A stretch of DNA of 64,000 nucleotides from JACJXW01 sp964418125 (GTDB taxonomy: Bacteria; Bacteroidota; Bacteroidia; Chitinophagales; Saprospiraceae), in NCBI GenBank assembly GCA_964418125.1, contig CAYQKY010000009.1, positions 1-64,000 of the forward strand. The letters run 5' to 3'. A model generated the notes under the pieces. It worked only from the letters and a program-made list of their open reading frames with translations, made no database searches and was not told the DNA's origin. The position numbers and the translations under genes are program-made. Positions 37,171-46,841 of the stretch are shown here, one piece after another. Position 1 is the first letter of the stretch; each line of letters begins with the position of its first letter.

Positions 37171-37335
37171 ATCAGCTCATTTTTTAAGTGGCGATAAATG
37201 TAGGGAAAATGGGGTTTATGGACAAATAAGGCTCGCCTGGTGTATTCTTCCCGCATTAAATTTTCTTTAACATATCCCTGAAGTGACTTTTCCGGCCCCC
37301 CTGGGTCAAAAAGGCATAATCAAAATCCAGAAAGC

Positions 37336-37752
37336 ATGAAGATCCAGAAAATCCTTTCCCTTTGTTTGGCGATCGCCCTGACGTTTGCCTTTGCTCAGGC
37401 CGCTCAGGCCCAGGCCGTGAACAAAACTTCCAGAAAAGAGAAGCAGGAAACCAGGATGGAGAAGCCGCAGAAAGGCGGGGAAGTAAAAGCGGACAATCAG
37501 GAGAAGCCCGCTAAGCCGACAGAAAAGGAGCAGGCCCAGGCAGAGAAGAACAAGGAAAAAATGAAAGCCCGGGGCAATAAAGACAGGGCGAAGAAAGAAA
37601 ATAAGGGCAAAGCTTACGGCAAAAACAAGAAGGGGCTGAGCGGAAAGGAATTCGGACAGCAGCGCGCCGCTGATGCCAAAGAGAAGGGGGATAAAGAAAA
37701 GCCGGTGAAACAGAAGAAGCCCGGCAAGGGAAGCCCCAAGGGCAGGAGGTAG
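37336..37752 (+). CDS. Small exported Lys/Glu/Gln-rich low-complexity protein
   Basis: The 138-residue protein begins with a signal peptide (MKIQKILSLCLAIALTFAFAQAAQAQA). The rest is almost entirely Lys, Glu, Gln, Gly and Ala (for example KPTEKEQAQAEKNKEKMKARG) and strongly basic at the end (PGKGSPKGRR). It is likely disordered or a coiled coil in the periplasm. Nucleic-acid or polyanion binding would fit the charge but is only inferred. A terminator follows. Confidence 0.7.
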   Translation: MKIQKILSLCLAIALTFAFAQAAQAQAVNKTSRKEKQETRMEKPQKGGEVKADNQEKPAKPTEKEQAQAEKNKEKMKARGNKDRAKKENKGKAYGKNKKGLSGKEFGQQRAADAKEKGDKEKPVKQKKPGKGSPKGRR

Positions 37753-37784
37753 CACTGGCATACTATGAAAAAAACTTAGCCGAG

Positions 37785-37820
37785 GCCCGTCATCCTAAAA
37801 GATGGCGGGCTTTGTTTTTT
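37785..37820 (+). terminator. Rho-independent terminator
   Basis: GCCCGTCATC pairs with GATGGCGGGC (one G-T pair) around CTAAAA, followed by TTTGTTTTTT. It overlaps the expected -33 region of the next gene. Confidence 0.85.
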
Positions 37821-37830
37821 CCTCAAATAT

Positions 37831-37838
37831 TATATTTG
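37831..37838 (+). promoter_or_regulatory. Bacteroidota -7 box for the antiporter gene
   Basis: TATATTTG matches TAnnTTTG, 24 bp before the ATG at 37862. A TTTG at 37811-37814 could be the upstream element, though the spacing is slightly short. Confidence 0.6.
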
Positions 37839-37861
37839 CGGCAGGACAAAACTCACACCGC

Positions 37862-39118
37862 ATGGACCTCTTTGCCGTACTCACCTTTCTGATCGTGCTC
37901 TCCGCTATCTTTGGCTATATCAACGTGCGTTTCCTGAAGCTGCCCATTACCATCGGGCTGATGATCATCTCCATGGTTTTTTCCCTTCTGGTGCTGGCCC
38001 TGGGGCAGGCCGTCCCCACTCTGCTGGAATGGGAGTCGAGCCTTGTGCGGGAGATCGACTTTCAGGAGTTGCTCATGGAAGGGATGCTCAGTTTCCTGCT
38101 TTTCGCCGGCGCCCTGCACGTAGATTTCCGGCAGTTGAAGGAGCAGCGCTGGCCGATCATCCTTTTTGCTACGCTGGGCGTGGCCACCTCCACCTTTATC
38201 GTTGCCGGGCTGATATTCGGAGTGATGCAACTGCTGGGGGCGGGGCTACCGTTTCTCCATTGCCTGTTGTTCGGCGCCCTCATATCTCCAACCGACCCCA
38301 TTGCGGTGCTGGGCATCCTGAAGAAGGCCGGCGTTCCGAAAAAGCTGGAAGTGAAGATCGTTGGGGAGAGCCTTTTCAACGACGGCATCGGGGTGGTGGT
38401 ATTTGTCACGATCTATCAGATCGCCCAGGCTGGGGCCGGCCATTTTGAAATGTCGGAAGTAGGCCTTTTGTTCCTCGAAGAAGTCGGAGGCGGGATCGTC
38501 CTGGGCCTGGGCCTGGGTTACCTGGCCTATCATCTGATGCGCACCATTGACAATTACGAGACGGAAGTGCTGATCACCCTGGCTATTGTCATGGGCGGAT
38601 ACCTTCTGGCGCGGTCCCTTCATTTCTCCGGGCCGCTGGCCATGGTCGTAGCCGGCCTGATGGTTGGCAACGAGCGTTTCCGCACCAGCTCGATGTCGAA
38701 AGTCACCGAAACCTATGTTGATAAGTTCTGGGAACTGATAGATGTATTGCTCAATGCCGTCTTGTTCGTAATTATCGGGCTGGAGATCCTCATTCTACCC
38801 TTCGAACGACAGTTTTTAATAGCCGGCCTGCTGGCAATCCCCCTCACGCTGCTTGCCCGTGCCCTGGCCCTGGCCGGGCCGATCGCCCTATTCAAAAAAC
38901 GCTTGGAATTTGTACCCAGGACCAACCTGATCATGACCTGGGGCGGGCTGAGAGGGGGCATTTCCATCGCCCTTGCCCTCTCCCTGGCCGAACACATGAG
39001 CCGAACCCCGCTCCTGACAATAACTTACATAGTCGTTATCTTTTCCATCATCGTCCAGGGGCTTTCGGTCGGAGAACTCGTAAAACGAACCCAACTGGAA
39101 AAAGCAGGGGAGGAATAA
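37862..39118 (+). CDS. Na+/H+ antiporter of the CPA1 (NhaP) family
   Basis: The ATG at 37862 follows the promoter directly; the longer frame from 37802 would start upstream of it. The 418-residue protein has ~12 membrane helices. It carries the CPA1 ion-site residues: ISPTDPIAVLGIL (Thr-Asp-Pro) and GESLFNDGIGVVVF (Asn-Asp). It exchanges Na+ for H+ at the inner membrane. In a genome with Na+-NQR it would use or feed the sodium cycle. No regulatory C-terminal domain is present. Confidence 0.93.
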   Translation: MDLFAVLTFLIVLSAIFGYINVRFLKLPITIGLMIISMVFSLLVLALGQAVPTLLEWESSLVREIDFQELLMEGMLSFLLFAGALHVDFRQLKEQRWPIILFATLGVATSTFIVAGLIFGVMQLLGAGLPFLHCLLFGALISPTDPIAVLGILKKAGVPKKLEVKIVGESLFNDGIGVVVFVTIYQIAQAGAGHFEMSEVGLLFLEEVGGGIVLGLGLGYLAYHLMRTIDNYETEVLITLAIVMGGYLLARSLHFSGPLAMVVAGLMVGNERFRTSSMSKVTETYVDKFWELIDVLLNAVLFVIIGLEILILPFERQFLIAGLLAIPLTLLARALALAGPIALFKKRLEFVPRTNLIMTWGGLRGGISIALALSLAEHMSRTPLLTITYIVVIFSIIVQGLSVGELVKRTQLEKAGEE

Positions 39119-39468
39119 TAGCCTTCCGCAAAAAGAAAGCGCAAATGAATTGATTTTTCGAATATATATACTATTTTTGCATAAGATCATTTTCCCGGTT
39201 GCCATAAAGAGCCTACTTTACCCAGCACGCCGCAACCGTGGCCGGCTCAGTCAGAGCCGTCAACCGTATTTCCAATAACATTAGGAGAAGACTACACCTG
39301 GAAACGGCTGTTCTGTGCAGTGCGGGCCCCGCCCCTCACCCTGTTTGTTATTTGTCCGTTCCCAGAGGTACAAAATGATTGAATCCGGGCCGTCCTGCCT
39401 CCGGGCAAGCCAGCCGCGGTATCTATAGCCAGCAGGACTTTATTACCGAATATGCACAAAGACTACCC
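39119..39468 (+). promoter_or_regulatory. 350-bp promoter and long leader of the giant subtilisin gene
   Basis: A promoter is well formed: TTG at 39150-39152, a 19-bp spacer, then TATTTTTG at 39172-39179. Transcription would begin near 39185, leaving a leader of about 285 nt. A small hairpin (GGCTC/GAGCC around 39244-39258) lies in the leader. I recognise no known riboswitch. No other gene is seen in the gap. Confidence 0.6.
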
Positions 39469-42400
39469 ATGAGATACACCATTTTGAGCCTCCTGGTATT
39501 CCTGTCGGGAATATTCAGAAACCAATTGACAGCTCAGGACTACAGCATTCGTTTCCGTTCCGGCGAAGTCTCTCCTTCCGGTTTTTATACAGGCGGCCGG
39601 ATCCCCAAAAACGATCGTGGCCTTACCGGGAGCACTTATGAAGGCAACTATTACCTCCTCCTCCAGTTCAGCGCCATCCCATCCTCTGCTGAGCGGGAAG
39701 CGCTGAAAGAAAGGGGAGTGGAGTTGTTCGATTACATTCCCAATTATGCCTACCTCGCAAAAGTGCCGGTAAACATCAGCCTGAGCACGCTGGGGGTAAG
39801 GGGAATTTACCTATATCAGCCCAGCCACAAACTTTCCGGCGGCCTGGCCGGCGGCCACTACCCTGCCTATGCCTATGAAAACGGCCAACTTCAACTTTGG
39901 GTACACCCCTGGCCTTCCGTACCGGTTGGCAGCCTGAAGCCCGCTCTGGAAGCTGAAGGGTTCAGGGCCGGCAATCCAAAAGGCGGAGCCATTCCGGTTC
40001 GCATAGCCGACAGCCTGCTCCTGCAACTGGCAGCCCACCCGGGCATCCGGTATGTGAGCCTGCCCGAGCCCCCTGCCCAAAAAGAAGGCATCGCCGGGCG
40101 CAGCGCCATGCGGCTCAACCTGTTGAGCAATGGGTACGGGTCAGGGCTGGATGGGGCCGGCGTGAGCATTGCCATCGGCGATGACGGGGGCGTGAACCAC
40201 GAGGATTTCCGGGGGCGCCTTTTTGACCATACCTACACCGACTATGGCGAGCACGGAGACATGACCGCCGGACTGGCCATCGGCGCCGGCAATATCGATC
40301 CGAGGGGGATAGGCATGGCGCCCGGGGCTACGCTCCACCTCTATGATATAGGATACTATCCCCACATCACCAACGCCCCGCAATTTTATCAGCAATATGG
40401 CACTGTCATCACATCCACCTCCTACAGCGAAGGCTGCGGAGGAGCTTACACCTTTTCCGCCCAGGAGGTCGACAGGCAGGTAAAGCAATTGCCCCAGCTT
40501 CTGCATGTCTTTTCCGCCGGCAACAGCGCCGCCTTCACCTGTAGCCCTGCATACGGGGGGCTGGTTGACTCCGACGGGTACAGCTTCAGCAACATTACCG
40601 GCGGCCGTAAAGCGGCCAAGAATGTCCTTGCCGTAGCCAACCTGTACTATAATGGCCTACGGGCCAGTTCCAGCAGCCGGGGCCCGGCTGAGGACGGCCG
40701 CATCAAGCCGGATATCAGCGCCTTTGGGCAGGGAACATATACCACCGCCGCCAACAATACCTATCAGGAGGGCAGTGGAACCAGCGCCGCCGCCCCCAGC
40801 GTCGCCGGAGCGGCGGCAATACTGGTGCAGGCCTACCGCCAGCAAAACAATGGCGCCGACCCGCCCTCGGCACTCATAAAAGCCGCTATCCTCAATACCG
40901 CCGAAGACCTCGGCCGGCCCGGCCCCGACTACGACTACGGCTGGGGCCAAATGCATGCCGGCCGCGCTCTGGAGGCCATTCAGGAGGGCAGGTACTTCAG
41001 CGGATCCGTAGCCAACGGCGGCCAAAACACCCACCTGATCAGCATCCCCGCCGGCGTTAAGGAAGTCCGGGTGATGCTCTACTGGACGGACCCCGAAGGC
41101 TCCCCCGTAGCTGCCAAAGCCCTGGCCAATGACCTGGACCTCACTCTTACCTCTCCCAACGGCGCCACCTACCGCCCCTGGGTATTGAGCACCTACCCCC
41201 ATATCGACAGCCTTACCCGCCCGGCTTTCCGGGGCACGGACAGGGTCAACAATGTGGAACAGGCCGTTCTGCAAGACCCCGCTCCGGGCTCCTATTCCAT
41301 CCGAGCCCGGGGGTTTCTTCTGGGGCAGGGGCCTCAACAGTACTACATCGTCTATTCCTTTATTCAGGATGAGATCCGGGTTACCTACCCCGCCGGAGGA
41401 GAACAATTCGTTCCGGGTGTTCCGGAGGCCATCCGCTGGGATGCCTACGGAAACAATGGGAGTTTTACGCTCCAATACTCCGCCAATGGAGGATCTTCCT
41501 GGATCACCATCAGCAATGACGTTTCCGGCAGCCGCCGGTCCTACAGCTGGCTCTCGCCCAACCTCATCACCGGGCAGGCCCGCATACGGGTACTGAGGAA
41601 CGGCCAGGCCGGGCAATCCCCGGGCAATTTCAGCATCCTCGGTGTTCCCGATTTTCTGGTGGACTCCGGGCCGGCCGGCAGGGTGCGCGTCAGCTGGGCG
41701 CCCGTTACCGGCGCCAGCCACTATGATGTCTTTACCCTCGGCCAGCACGTTATGGAGGTTGCCGCTTCTACCACTGAGAGCTTTGCCGACCTGCCTGCCA
41801 TTGCCGGGCAGGGGCAGTGGTACAGCGTCCGCGCACGCTACGGCGATCAGATCGTGGGGCAACGGGCGGTAGCCAGGTACTATGTCTACTATCCCTGTGA
41901 AACCACAGTATCTCTGACGCTTCACTTCGACAACTACCCGGGTGAGACTCACTGGAGGATCGCCAGCCCCGCCGGCGAAGCCCTGGCTTCAGGAGGGCCT
42001 TACACCAACCAGGCGATCGGTTCCACCCTTACCATTGAGGAATGCCTTCCTTTCGGCTGTTTCGACCTAACCTTCTTTGACACCTACCAGAACGGCATGT
42101 GCTGCAATTTCGGTAACGGTTATTACGAACTGCGTGATGCGCAGGGGAACCTCCTCGCTTCCGGCGGCCAGTTCGGCAGGTCGGAAACCAGCCGTTTCTG
42201 CCTGGGCGGCGCCGCCCCTCTGCAGGCGAGCGCCGGCGCCCTTGCCCACGTCAGCTGCTCCGGCGGGAATAACGGCGTGGCGACAGTTGCGGCCAGTGGC
42301 GGCTCCGGCAGTTATACCTACCTCTGGAGCAACGGCGCCACTACTGCTACTATCGGGGGGCTGAGCGCCGGCGCCTATTCCGTTACCGTTTCCGACGGGC

Positions 42401-44526
42401 AGAGCGAGGTGCAGGCAACGGTAAATATTACCGCACCGCCCCCCCTCAGCCTGCTGGCCACCGCCACCAATGCCTCCTGCAGCGGAATGCAGGATGGCGC
42501 CGCTTCCGCCCGGGCCAGCGGAGGGCAGCCGCCATATAGCTACAGCTGGAGCCACGGGGCAAACACCCAGAATACCAGCGGCCTCGCTCCCGGCGCCTAC
42601 ACCGTGACGGCCACCGACAATAACAGCTGTACATCTGTCAGAACAGTGGAAGTCCTGGCCGCCAACCCGCTCACTGCATCACTTACCATTACCAACCCCA
42701 CCTGCCAGGGTGCAGCCAACGGAAAAATTGTGGCCAGTGCGGGCGGAGGCACTCCGCCTTATTCCTTTACCTGGAGCAATGGCGCCGGCGGCCCTTCCGC
42801 TGATGGGCTGGATCCGGGAATCTACGTGGTAAGCATCAGCGATGAAAACAATTGTTCTACCATTGGAACCGCTGTATTGGGAGCGTCTTCTCCCCTGGTA
42901 ATTTCCACTCAGGGAGAAGACGCCTCCTGTGCCGGCGCTGATGACGGGCGCGCCACCGCCCAGCTCACCGGTGGCTCCGGGAGCTATTCCTTCCTTTGGA
43001 GCAACGGCGCCACCGGCGCCTCCCTGAACGGGCTGGCCCCGGGCCTCTACCTGGTGGAAGGAAGAGACGCCTCCGGTTGTATCGCTACCGGGCAGGTGCA
43101 GGTCAGCGAGCCTGCGCCGATGCAGGTGCTGGAGGCCGCTACCCCGGCTGCTGACAGCAACTCCTGGTCGGTAACCCTCAACACTACCGGCGGGGCCCCT
43201 CCCTATACCTATGACTGGCAAAATGGGATGACAACTTCCAATGCTTCCGGCCTCTCTGCCGGCAACTATTCGGTGACGGCCACCGATACCAGGGGATGTA
43301 CGGCCTCAGCCACCTTCACCCTGCAGGCTACCGCCCCCACCCCGTGTATTGCCCGGGCCGCGTCTGCGTATTATGAATGGATCGAAAGCGTTCAATTCGG
43401 AGATTTTTTCTTCGCCAGCGGTAGCAACGGCGGCTACGGCGACTTCCTTGAAACGGACAGCCTGCTGATCCGGGCCTACGCCGGAACGGCCTATAGCGTA
43501 ACCCTTACTCCCGGTTTCAACGGCACGGCCTTCCACGAATACTGGCGCATCTGGGCCGATCTCAACCAGGACGGCGACTTTCTCGACGCCGGAGAGGACC
43601 TCCTTGCCCCGACTTTGTCTTCAGATACCATTTTTTCTACCCTCACCCTGCCCGACAGCCTGCTCCCGGGGGAGTACAGCCTGCGGATAGCCATGAAATA
43701 CGGGGGCATCCCATCACCTTGTTCGGATTTTCCTTACGGTGAAGTGGAAGATTACAAGCTGCTCATCGAAGAAGGGGCCATACAATACTGTAATTCCGGA
43801 AGCCAAAGCTCCCGTTCGGAATGGATACAGGAGGTTCGTATCGGAAATATGGCCAATCCTTCCGGCAATGATGGCGGTTATTCCGATTATACATCAGAAG
43901 TGGTAACTGCCACTCCCGGTGAAGAAGTGTCCTTCTACCTCGAGCAGGGCAGCAGTGGTGGGCCGTACCCGGAAAGCTGGCGCATCTGGGCCGACCTCAA
44001 TCAGGATGGCGACTTTGAGGATGATGGAGAACTCCTGCATTCAAGGCAGGGAGCTCCTCCTGCCTATAGCGGCAGCTTCATCTTGCCGGCGACGGTGGCG
44101 CCGGGCCTCACGCGATTGAGAGTAAGCATGAAATTCGGCCCGCCGCCCGGCCCCTGCGAGCCTTTTACCTGGGGTGAAACGGAAGATTACAGCCTGCTGT
44201 CCGAAGAAAGGCCCGGCCCGGCCCGCCCCCGCCCGCCATCCGGCCTGCCGGACTGGCATGCGGGCCTTTCCGAAAAAGCGCCGGTATTCTACCCCAACCC
44301 TGTTTCCGGTACGCTTTTTACCCGATTTCATCTTCCGGAAGGAGGAAACATCCGGATAGCTTTATACAATTCCACCGGAAAACTATGTGCTCTCCGGGAA
44401 CTAAAGACGGGGCCCGGATGGCTGGATATCCCACTGGAAACAGCCCACCTGCCCCGGGGAGCCTACTATGTGCAGTTCAGTACGGATAAAGGCAACTGGT
44501 CGGCCCCGGTTCAGGTGGTAAGGTAG
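39469..44526 (+). CDS. Giant T9SS-secreted subtilisin-like peptidase with SprB repeats and GEVED domains
   Basis: The ATG at 39469 gives a signal peptide (MRYTILSLLVFLSGIFRNQLTAQ). The 1685-residue protein has an inhibitor-like prodomain. The S8 peptidase domain follows with Asp near 238 (IAIGDDGGVNHED), His262 (EHGDMTAGLA), the oxyanion Asn in FSAGNSAA and Ser438 in GSGTSAAAPSVAG, so all four key residues are kept. After Ig-like and lectin-like beta regions come five SprB-type repeats (each with a Cys near the start and a W-S-N-G-A turn, with G-L-x-x-G-x-Y-x-V). Two GEVED domains (RIWADLNQDGDF twice) and a T9SS sorting domain (FYPNPVSGTLF...) follow. It would be exported and act at the surface or on other cells. 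Confidence 0.93.
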   Translation: MRYTILSLLVFLSGIFRNQLTAQDYSIRFRSGEVSPSGFYTGGRIPKNDRGLTGSTYEGNYYLLLQFSAIPSSAEREALKERGVELFDYIPNYAYLAKVPVNISLSTLGVRGIYLYQPSHKLSGGLAGGHYPAYAYENGQLQLWVHPWPSVPVGSLKPALEAEGFRAGNPKGGAIPVRIADSLLLQLAAHPGIRYVSLPEPPAQKEGIAGRSAMRLNLLSNGYGSGLDGAGVSIAIGDDGGVNHEDFRGRLFDHTYTDYGEHGDMTAGLAIGAGNIDPRGIGMAPGATLHLYDIGYYPHITNAPQFYQQYGTVITSTSYSEGCGGAYTFSAQEVDRQVKQLPQLLHVFSAGNSAAFTCSPAYGGLVDSDGYSFSNITGGRKAAKNVLAVANLYYNGLRASSSSRGPAEDGRIKPDISAFGQGTYTTAANNTYQEGSGTSAAAPSVAGAAAILVQAYRQQNNGADPPSALIKAAILNTAEDLGRPGPDYDYGWGQMHAGRALEAIQEGRYFSGSVANGGQNTHLISIPAGVKEVRVMLYWTDPEGSPVAAKALANDLDLTLTSPNGATYRPWVLSTYPHIDSLTRPAFRGTDRVNNVEQAVLQDPAPGSYSIRARGFLLGQGPQQYYIVYSFIQDEIRVTYPAGGEQFVPGVPEAIRWDAYGNNGSFTLQYSANGGSSWITISNDVSGSRRSYSWLSPNLITGQARIRVLRNGQAGQSPGNFSILGVPDFLVDSGPAGRVRVSWAPVTGASHYDVFTLGQHVMEVAASTTESFADLPAIAGQGQWYSVRARYGDQIVGQRAVARYYVYYPCETTVSLTLHFDNYPGETHWRIASPAGEALASGGPYTNQAIGSTLTIEECLPFGCFDLTFFDTYQNGMCCNFGNGYYELRDAQGNLLASGGQFGRSETSRFCLGGAAPLQASAGALAHVSCSGGNNGVATVAASGGSGSYTYLWSNGATTATIGGLSAGAYSVTVSDGQSEVQATVNITAPPPLSLLATATNASCSGMQDGAASARASGGQPPYSYSWSHGANTQNTSGLAPGAYTVTATDNNSCTSVRTVEVLAANPLTASLTITNPTCQGAANGKIVASAGGGTPPYSFTWSNGAGGPSADGLDPGIYVVSISDENNCSTIGTAVLGASSPLVISTQGEDASCAGADDGRATAQLTGGSGSYSFLWSNGATGASLNGLAPGLYLVEGRDASGCIATGQVQVSEPAPMQVLEAATPAADSNSWSVTLNTTGGAPPYTYDWQNGMTTSNASGLSAGNYSVTATDTRGCTASATFTLQATAPTPCIARAASAYYEWIESVQFGDFFFASGSNGGYGDFLETDSLLIRAYAGTAYSVTLTPGFNGTAFHEYWRIWADLNQDGDFLDAGEDLLAPTLSSDTIFSTLTLPDSLLPGEYSLRIAMKYGGIPSPCSDFPYGEVEDYKLLIEEGAIQYCNSGSQSSRSEWIQEVRIGNMANPSGNDGGYSDYTSEVVTATPGEEVSFYLEQGSSGGPYPESWRIWADLNQDGDFEDDGELLHSRQGAPPAYSGSFILPATVAPGLTRLRVSMKFGPPPGPCEPFTWGETEDYSLLSEERPGPARPRPPSGLPDWHAGLSEKAPVFYPNPVSGTLFTRFHLPEGGNIRIALYNSTGKLCALRELKTGPGWLDIPLETAHLPRGAYYVQFSTDKGNWSAPVQVVR

Positions 44527-44568
44527 GACCTGGTGTGTGATGTAACAGAATAACCATTAACTATTTCT

Positions 44569-44576
44569 TAGCTTTG
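44569..44576 (+). promoter_or_regulatory. Bacteroidota -7 box for the DMT transporter
   Basis: TAGCTTTG is an exact consensus match ending 5 bp before the ATG at 44581. The transcript would start at or inside the first codons, which matters for the start choice of the next gene. Confidence 0.5.
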
Positions 44577-44580
44577 GCGA

Positions 44581-45519
44581 ATGCAATCATTCTCAAGCCG
44601 CCGCCGAATGATCGTGGGAGCGGTACTGGTATTCCTCGGGGCTATTCTGTTCTCTACCAAAGCCGTGCTCGTCAAGCTCGCCTACCGATATGAGGTGGAC
44701 AGCATTTCGCTGCTTGCCCTGCGAATGCTTTTCTCTCTGCCCTTTTTCCTGCTGGTCGCCACCTTTTCGGGGCGGCAAAAGAAGAAGCAGGGCCTTTCCC
44801 TCAGCCCCAAAGACTGGCGGCATATTCTATTGCTGGGTGTTTTGGGCTATTACCTGGCCAGCCTGCTGGATTTCCTGGGACTTCAGTACATCACGGCCAG
44901 CCTGGAGCGCCTCATTCTTTTCGTATATCCGACGCTGGTGCTGCTCATCGGGGCGGTGGTTTACCGGGAGCCGGTCAGCCGCCGTCAACTGGGGGCTCTG
45001 GCCCTTACCTATCTTGGCATTGCCATTGCCTTTTCCGAAGGCCTCTCGATGAACGGCGGCCCAAACTTCATCCTGGGAGCCGGTATGATCTTCTTCGGGG
45101 CCCTGGCCTACGCAGCATACATCGTTGGAAGCGGCCGTATGCTGCCCCGGATCGGCACCCTGCGTTTCACATCCCTGGCCATGACCGCCTCAGCGGCCGC
45201 CATCCTCATACATCACGGCATTGCCTACCATTGGGCCCTCTTCGGGTTTCCGCTCCCGGTTTACGGGCTGGCCGTACTGATGGCCCTTATTGCCACGGTC
45301 ATCCCTTCATTTATGATCTCGGAAGGTATCCGGAATATCGGCTCCGGCAACGCTTCCATTATCGGCAGCATCGGCCCCATTTCCACCATTGTCCTGGCCT
45401 ACATCTTTCTCGGAGAACGGCTGGGCTGGCTGCAGTGGGCAGGCACTTTACTGGTGATCGCCGGCGTACTGGTGATCACCTTACAAAAGCGGCCGAAACC
45501 AATGACAGGTCAAAACTGA
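44581..45519 (+). CDS. EamA-family drug/metabolite transporter (DMT)
   Basis: 312 residues, ten membrane helices in two EamA halves. Each half has the hallmark short-loop pattern (LGAILFSTKAVLVKLAY...YLASLLDFLGLQYITASLERLILFVYPTLVLLIG, and GSGNASIIGSIGPISTIVLAYIFLGERL). The substrate cannot be inferred. The -7 box suggests either leaderless translation from 44581 or use of the Met at 44608 (MIVGAVLVF), which still leaves all helices intact. The end overlaps the convergent GNAT gene by 10 bp. Confidence 0.9.
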   Translation: MQSFSSRRRMIVGAVLVFLGAILFSTKAVLVKLAYRYEVDSISLLALRMLFSLPFFLLVATFSGRQKKKQGLSLSPKDWRHILLLGVLGYYLASLLDFLGLQYITASLERLILFVYPTLVLLIGAVVYREPVSRRQLGALALTYLGIAIAFSEGLSMNGGPNFILGAGMIFFGALAYAAYIVGSGRMLPRIGTLRFTSLAMTASAAAILIHHGIAYHWALFGFPLPVYGLAVLMALIATVIPSFMISEGIRNIGSGNASIIGSIGPISTIVLAYIFLGERLGWLQWAGTLLVIAGVLVITLQKRPKPMTGQN

Positions 45520-46343
45520 TACAAATAATTGGGCCGCAGATAAGCCAGCTGAAAACCCAGGCGCTGCACATTGCGGTAAGACTGGACGGCTTTTCCGGGT
45601 TGTTCCGCCGCCGTCTCCACGATGGCATAACGGCATCCGAGGCGCCGGGCAGCTTCCATACGCCGGGCCAGCAAGGCGCTCTGGGCTCCCATGCCCCTGA
45701 ATTCCGGAAGGGTAGCAGCGATGGCCATGGAGGCATAAGGCAGGCGGACATAAAGCGCGGCTACGGCCGCCAGCCTTCCGCCGGCAAGGGCCAGATAATG
45801 ATGGTATCCCGGTTTGCCAATGGTTTCACCGAAAGCATGGCCTACCGCCGGCGGCCAGCGAAAGCATTCCTGCAACACCTCTGAAAAGGCGCCGCTCCAG
45901 CCGGGAGTTGCTTCGATAATTTCCAGTTCCGTCTCCACTTCAGGAACAGGCTGCCCCAGGGGGCGGACGAGCTTGGCCCAGGCATTGTATTTTTCAAAAC
46001 CGGCAGATTCCAGGATAGCCCCCGCATCGGACGGGAGAGCCCTCGGGCTCAGAGGGGCAAAAAACCGGGATACCCCCCTTTGGCGATAATACCCGATTAT
46101 GGCGTCCAGCTGCCGGGGATGAACGGGCTCGCCCATGCCCAGGCCAAGGACACGGTTGAAGGCGAGGATATCTACCTCGGGCATACTGCAGGCAACGGCT
46201 CCGTTAACTGGTGCGAAATGGCGGGGAGCTCCCTCCTTTTCGCGATAAAGCGCCCGCCAGTATTCCATCTCATTCCATTCCATGCCTTGCCAGAACGGCC
46301 GGCCTTCCTGCCAGGTGGCGGGGCTCTCATCAATCAGGTTCAT
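45510..46343 (-). CDS. GNAT-family N-acetyltransferase
   Basis: 277 residues. The C-terminal GNAT fold is recognisable by the acetyl-CoA loop in ATLPEFRGMGAQSALLARRMEAARRLGC, then AIVETAAEQ and the final YRNVQRLGFQLAYLRPNYLY. The N-terminal half looks like a degenerate second GNAT domain (ILAFNRVLGLGMGEPV...AILESAGFEKYNAWAKL). The substrate is unknown. The start overlaps the stop of the preceding small gene by 4 bp, implying coupling. Confidence 0.88.
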   Translation of the reverse strand: MNLIDESPATWQEGRPFWQGMEWNEMEYWRALYREKEGAPRHFAPVNGAVACSMPEVDILAFNRVLGLGMGEPVHPRQLDAIIGYYRQRGVSRFFAPLSPRALPSDAGAILESAGFEKYNAWAKLVRPLGQPVPEVETELEIIEATPGWSGAFSEVLQECFRWPPAVGHAFGETIGKPGYHHYLALAGGRLAAVAALYVRLPYASMAIAATLPEFRGMGAQSALLARRMEAARRLGCRYAIVETAAEQPGKAVQSYRNVQRLGFQLAYLRPNYLYQF

Positions 46344-46732
46344 AACAATAGTTTTTCAGTAGTTTTCGGAAACAGGTGTTCCTCTTCAAAAGCATCCAGC
46401 AATTCCCTTATTTCCCGGCGCAGCTGTTCGTAAGCCCGCCGGCAATGGGCGGGATCGGTTTTCAGTCCGGCGGCCGGCCCTATGCTGATGCGGCACAGCT
46501 GAGCTTTCAGGCTGCGGCAGCGGCGAAGCTTTTCATTCGCCAGCCGCAAAAATGAGAAAGCCTCAAGAGCCTCCGCTTCATCCTGAATGGCCCCGTACGC
46601 CCGGCAGGCCTTCTGTATGCATTCATAGTATCTGGCCTCGAGCGGATCTTCAGAACTGACGGCCAGGGCCAGCATCAAGGCCGAAAAAAGGAGCCCGCCT
46701 GAAAATATCAAAGCGGTGGGGGTTGTTTTCAT
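46340..46732 (-). CDS. Small exported helical protein, uncharacterised
   Basis: Starting at 46732 (MKTTPTALIFSGGLLFSALMLALAVSS) it has a signal peptide or N-terminal anchor, then ~100 residues of helical, charged sequence with four Cys residues (YECIQKACRAYG, RRCRSLKAQLCR) plus one further on (AHCRRAYEQL). The Cys spacing suggests disulphide-linked helices outside the cytosol. It is coupled by a 4-bp overlap to the GNAT gene. I do not recognise a family. Confidence 0.65.
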   Translation of the reverse strand: MKTTPTALIFSGGLLFSALMLALAVSSEDPLEARYYECIQKACRAYGAIQDEAEALEAFSFLRLANEKLRRCRSLKAQLCRISIGPAAGLKTDPAHCRRAYEQLRREIRELLDAFEEEHLFPKTTEKLLL

Positions 46733-46841
46733 GGCCAATGGTTTTGAGGTAATGTGAATTATGCCCCAATGTGGCCGTTTTCGCCTCAGGTGTCAATAGG
46801 AAATGAGCGGATGGCAGGGTTATTGAGTGGAAGCAGTCAGC

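Noticed and set aside
39244..39258. Riboswitch in the subtilisin leader
   Set aside because: Only one short hairpin is visible and no known riboswitch core is recognised.
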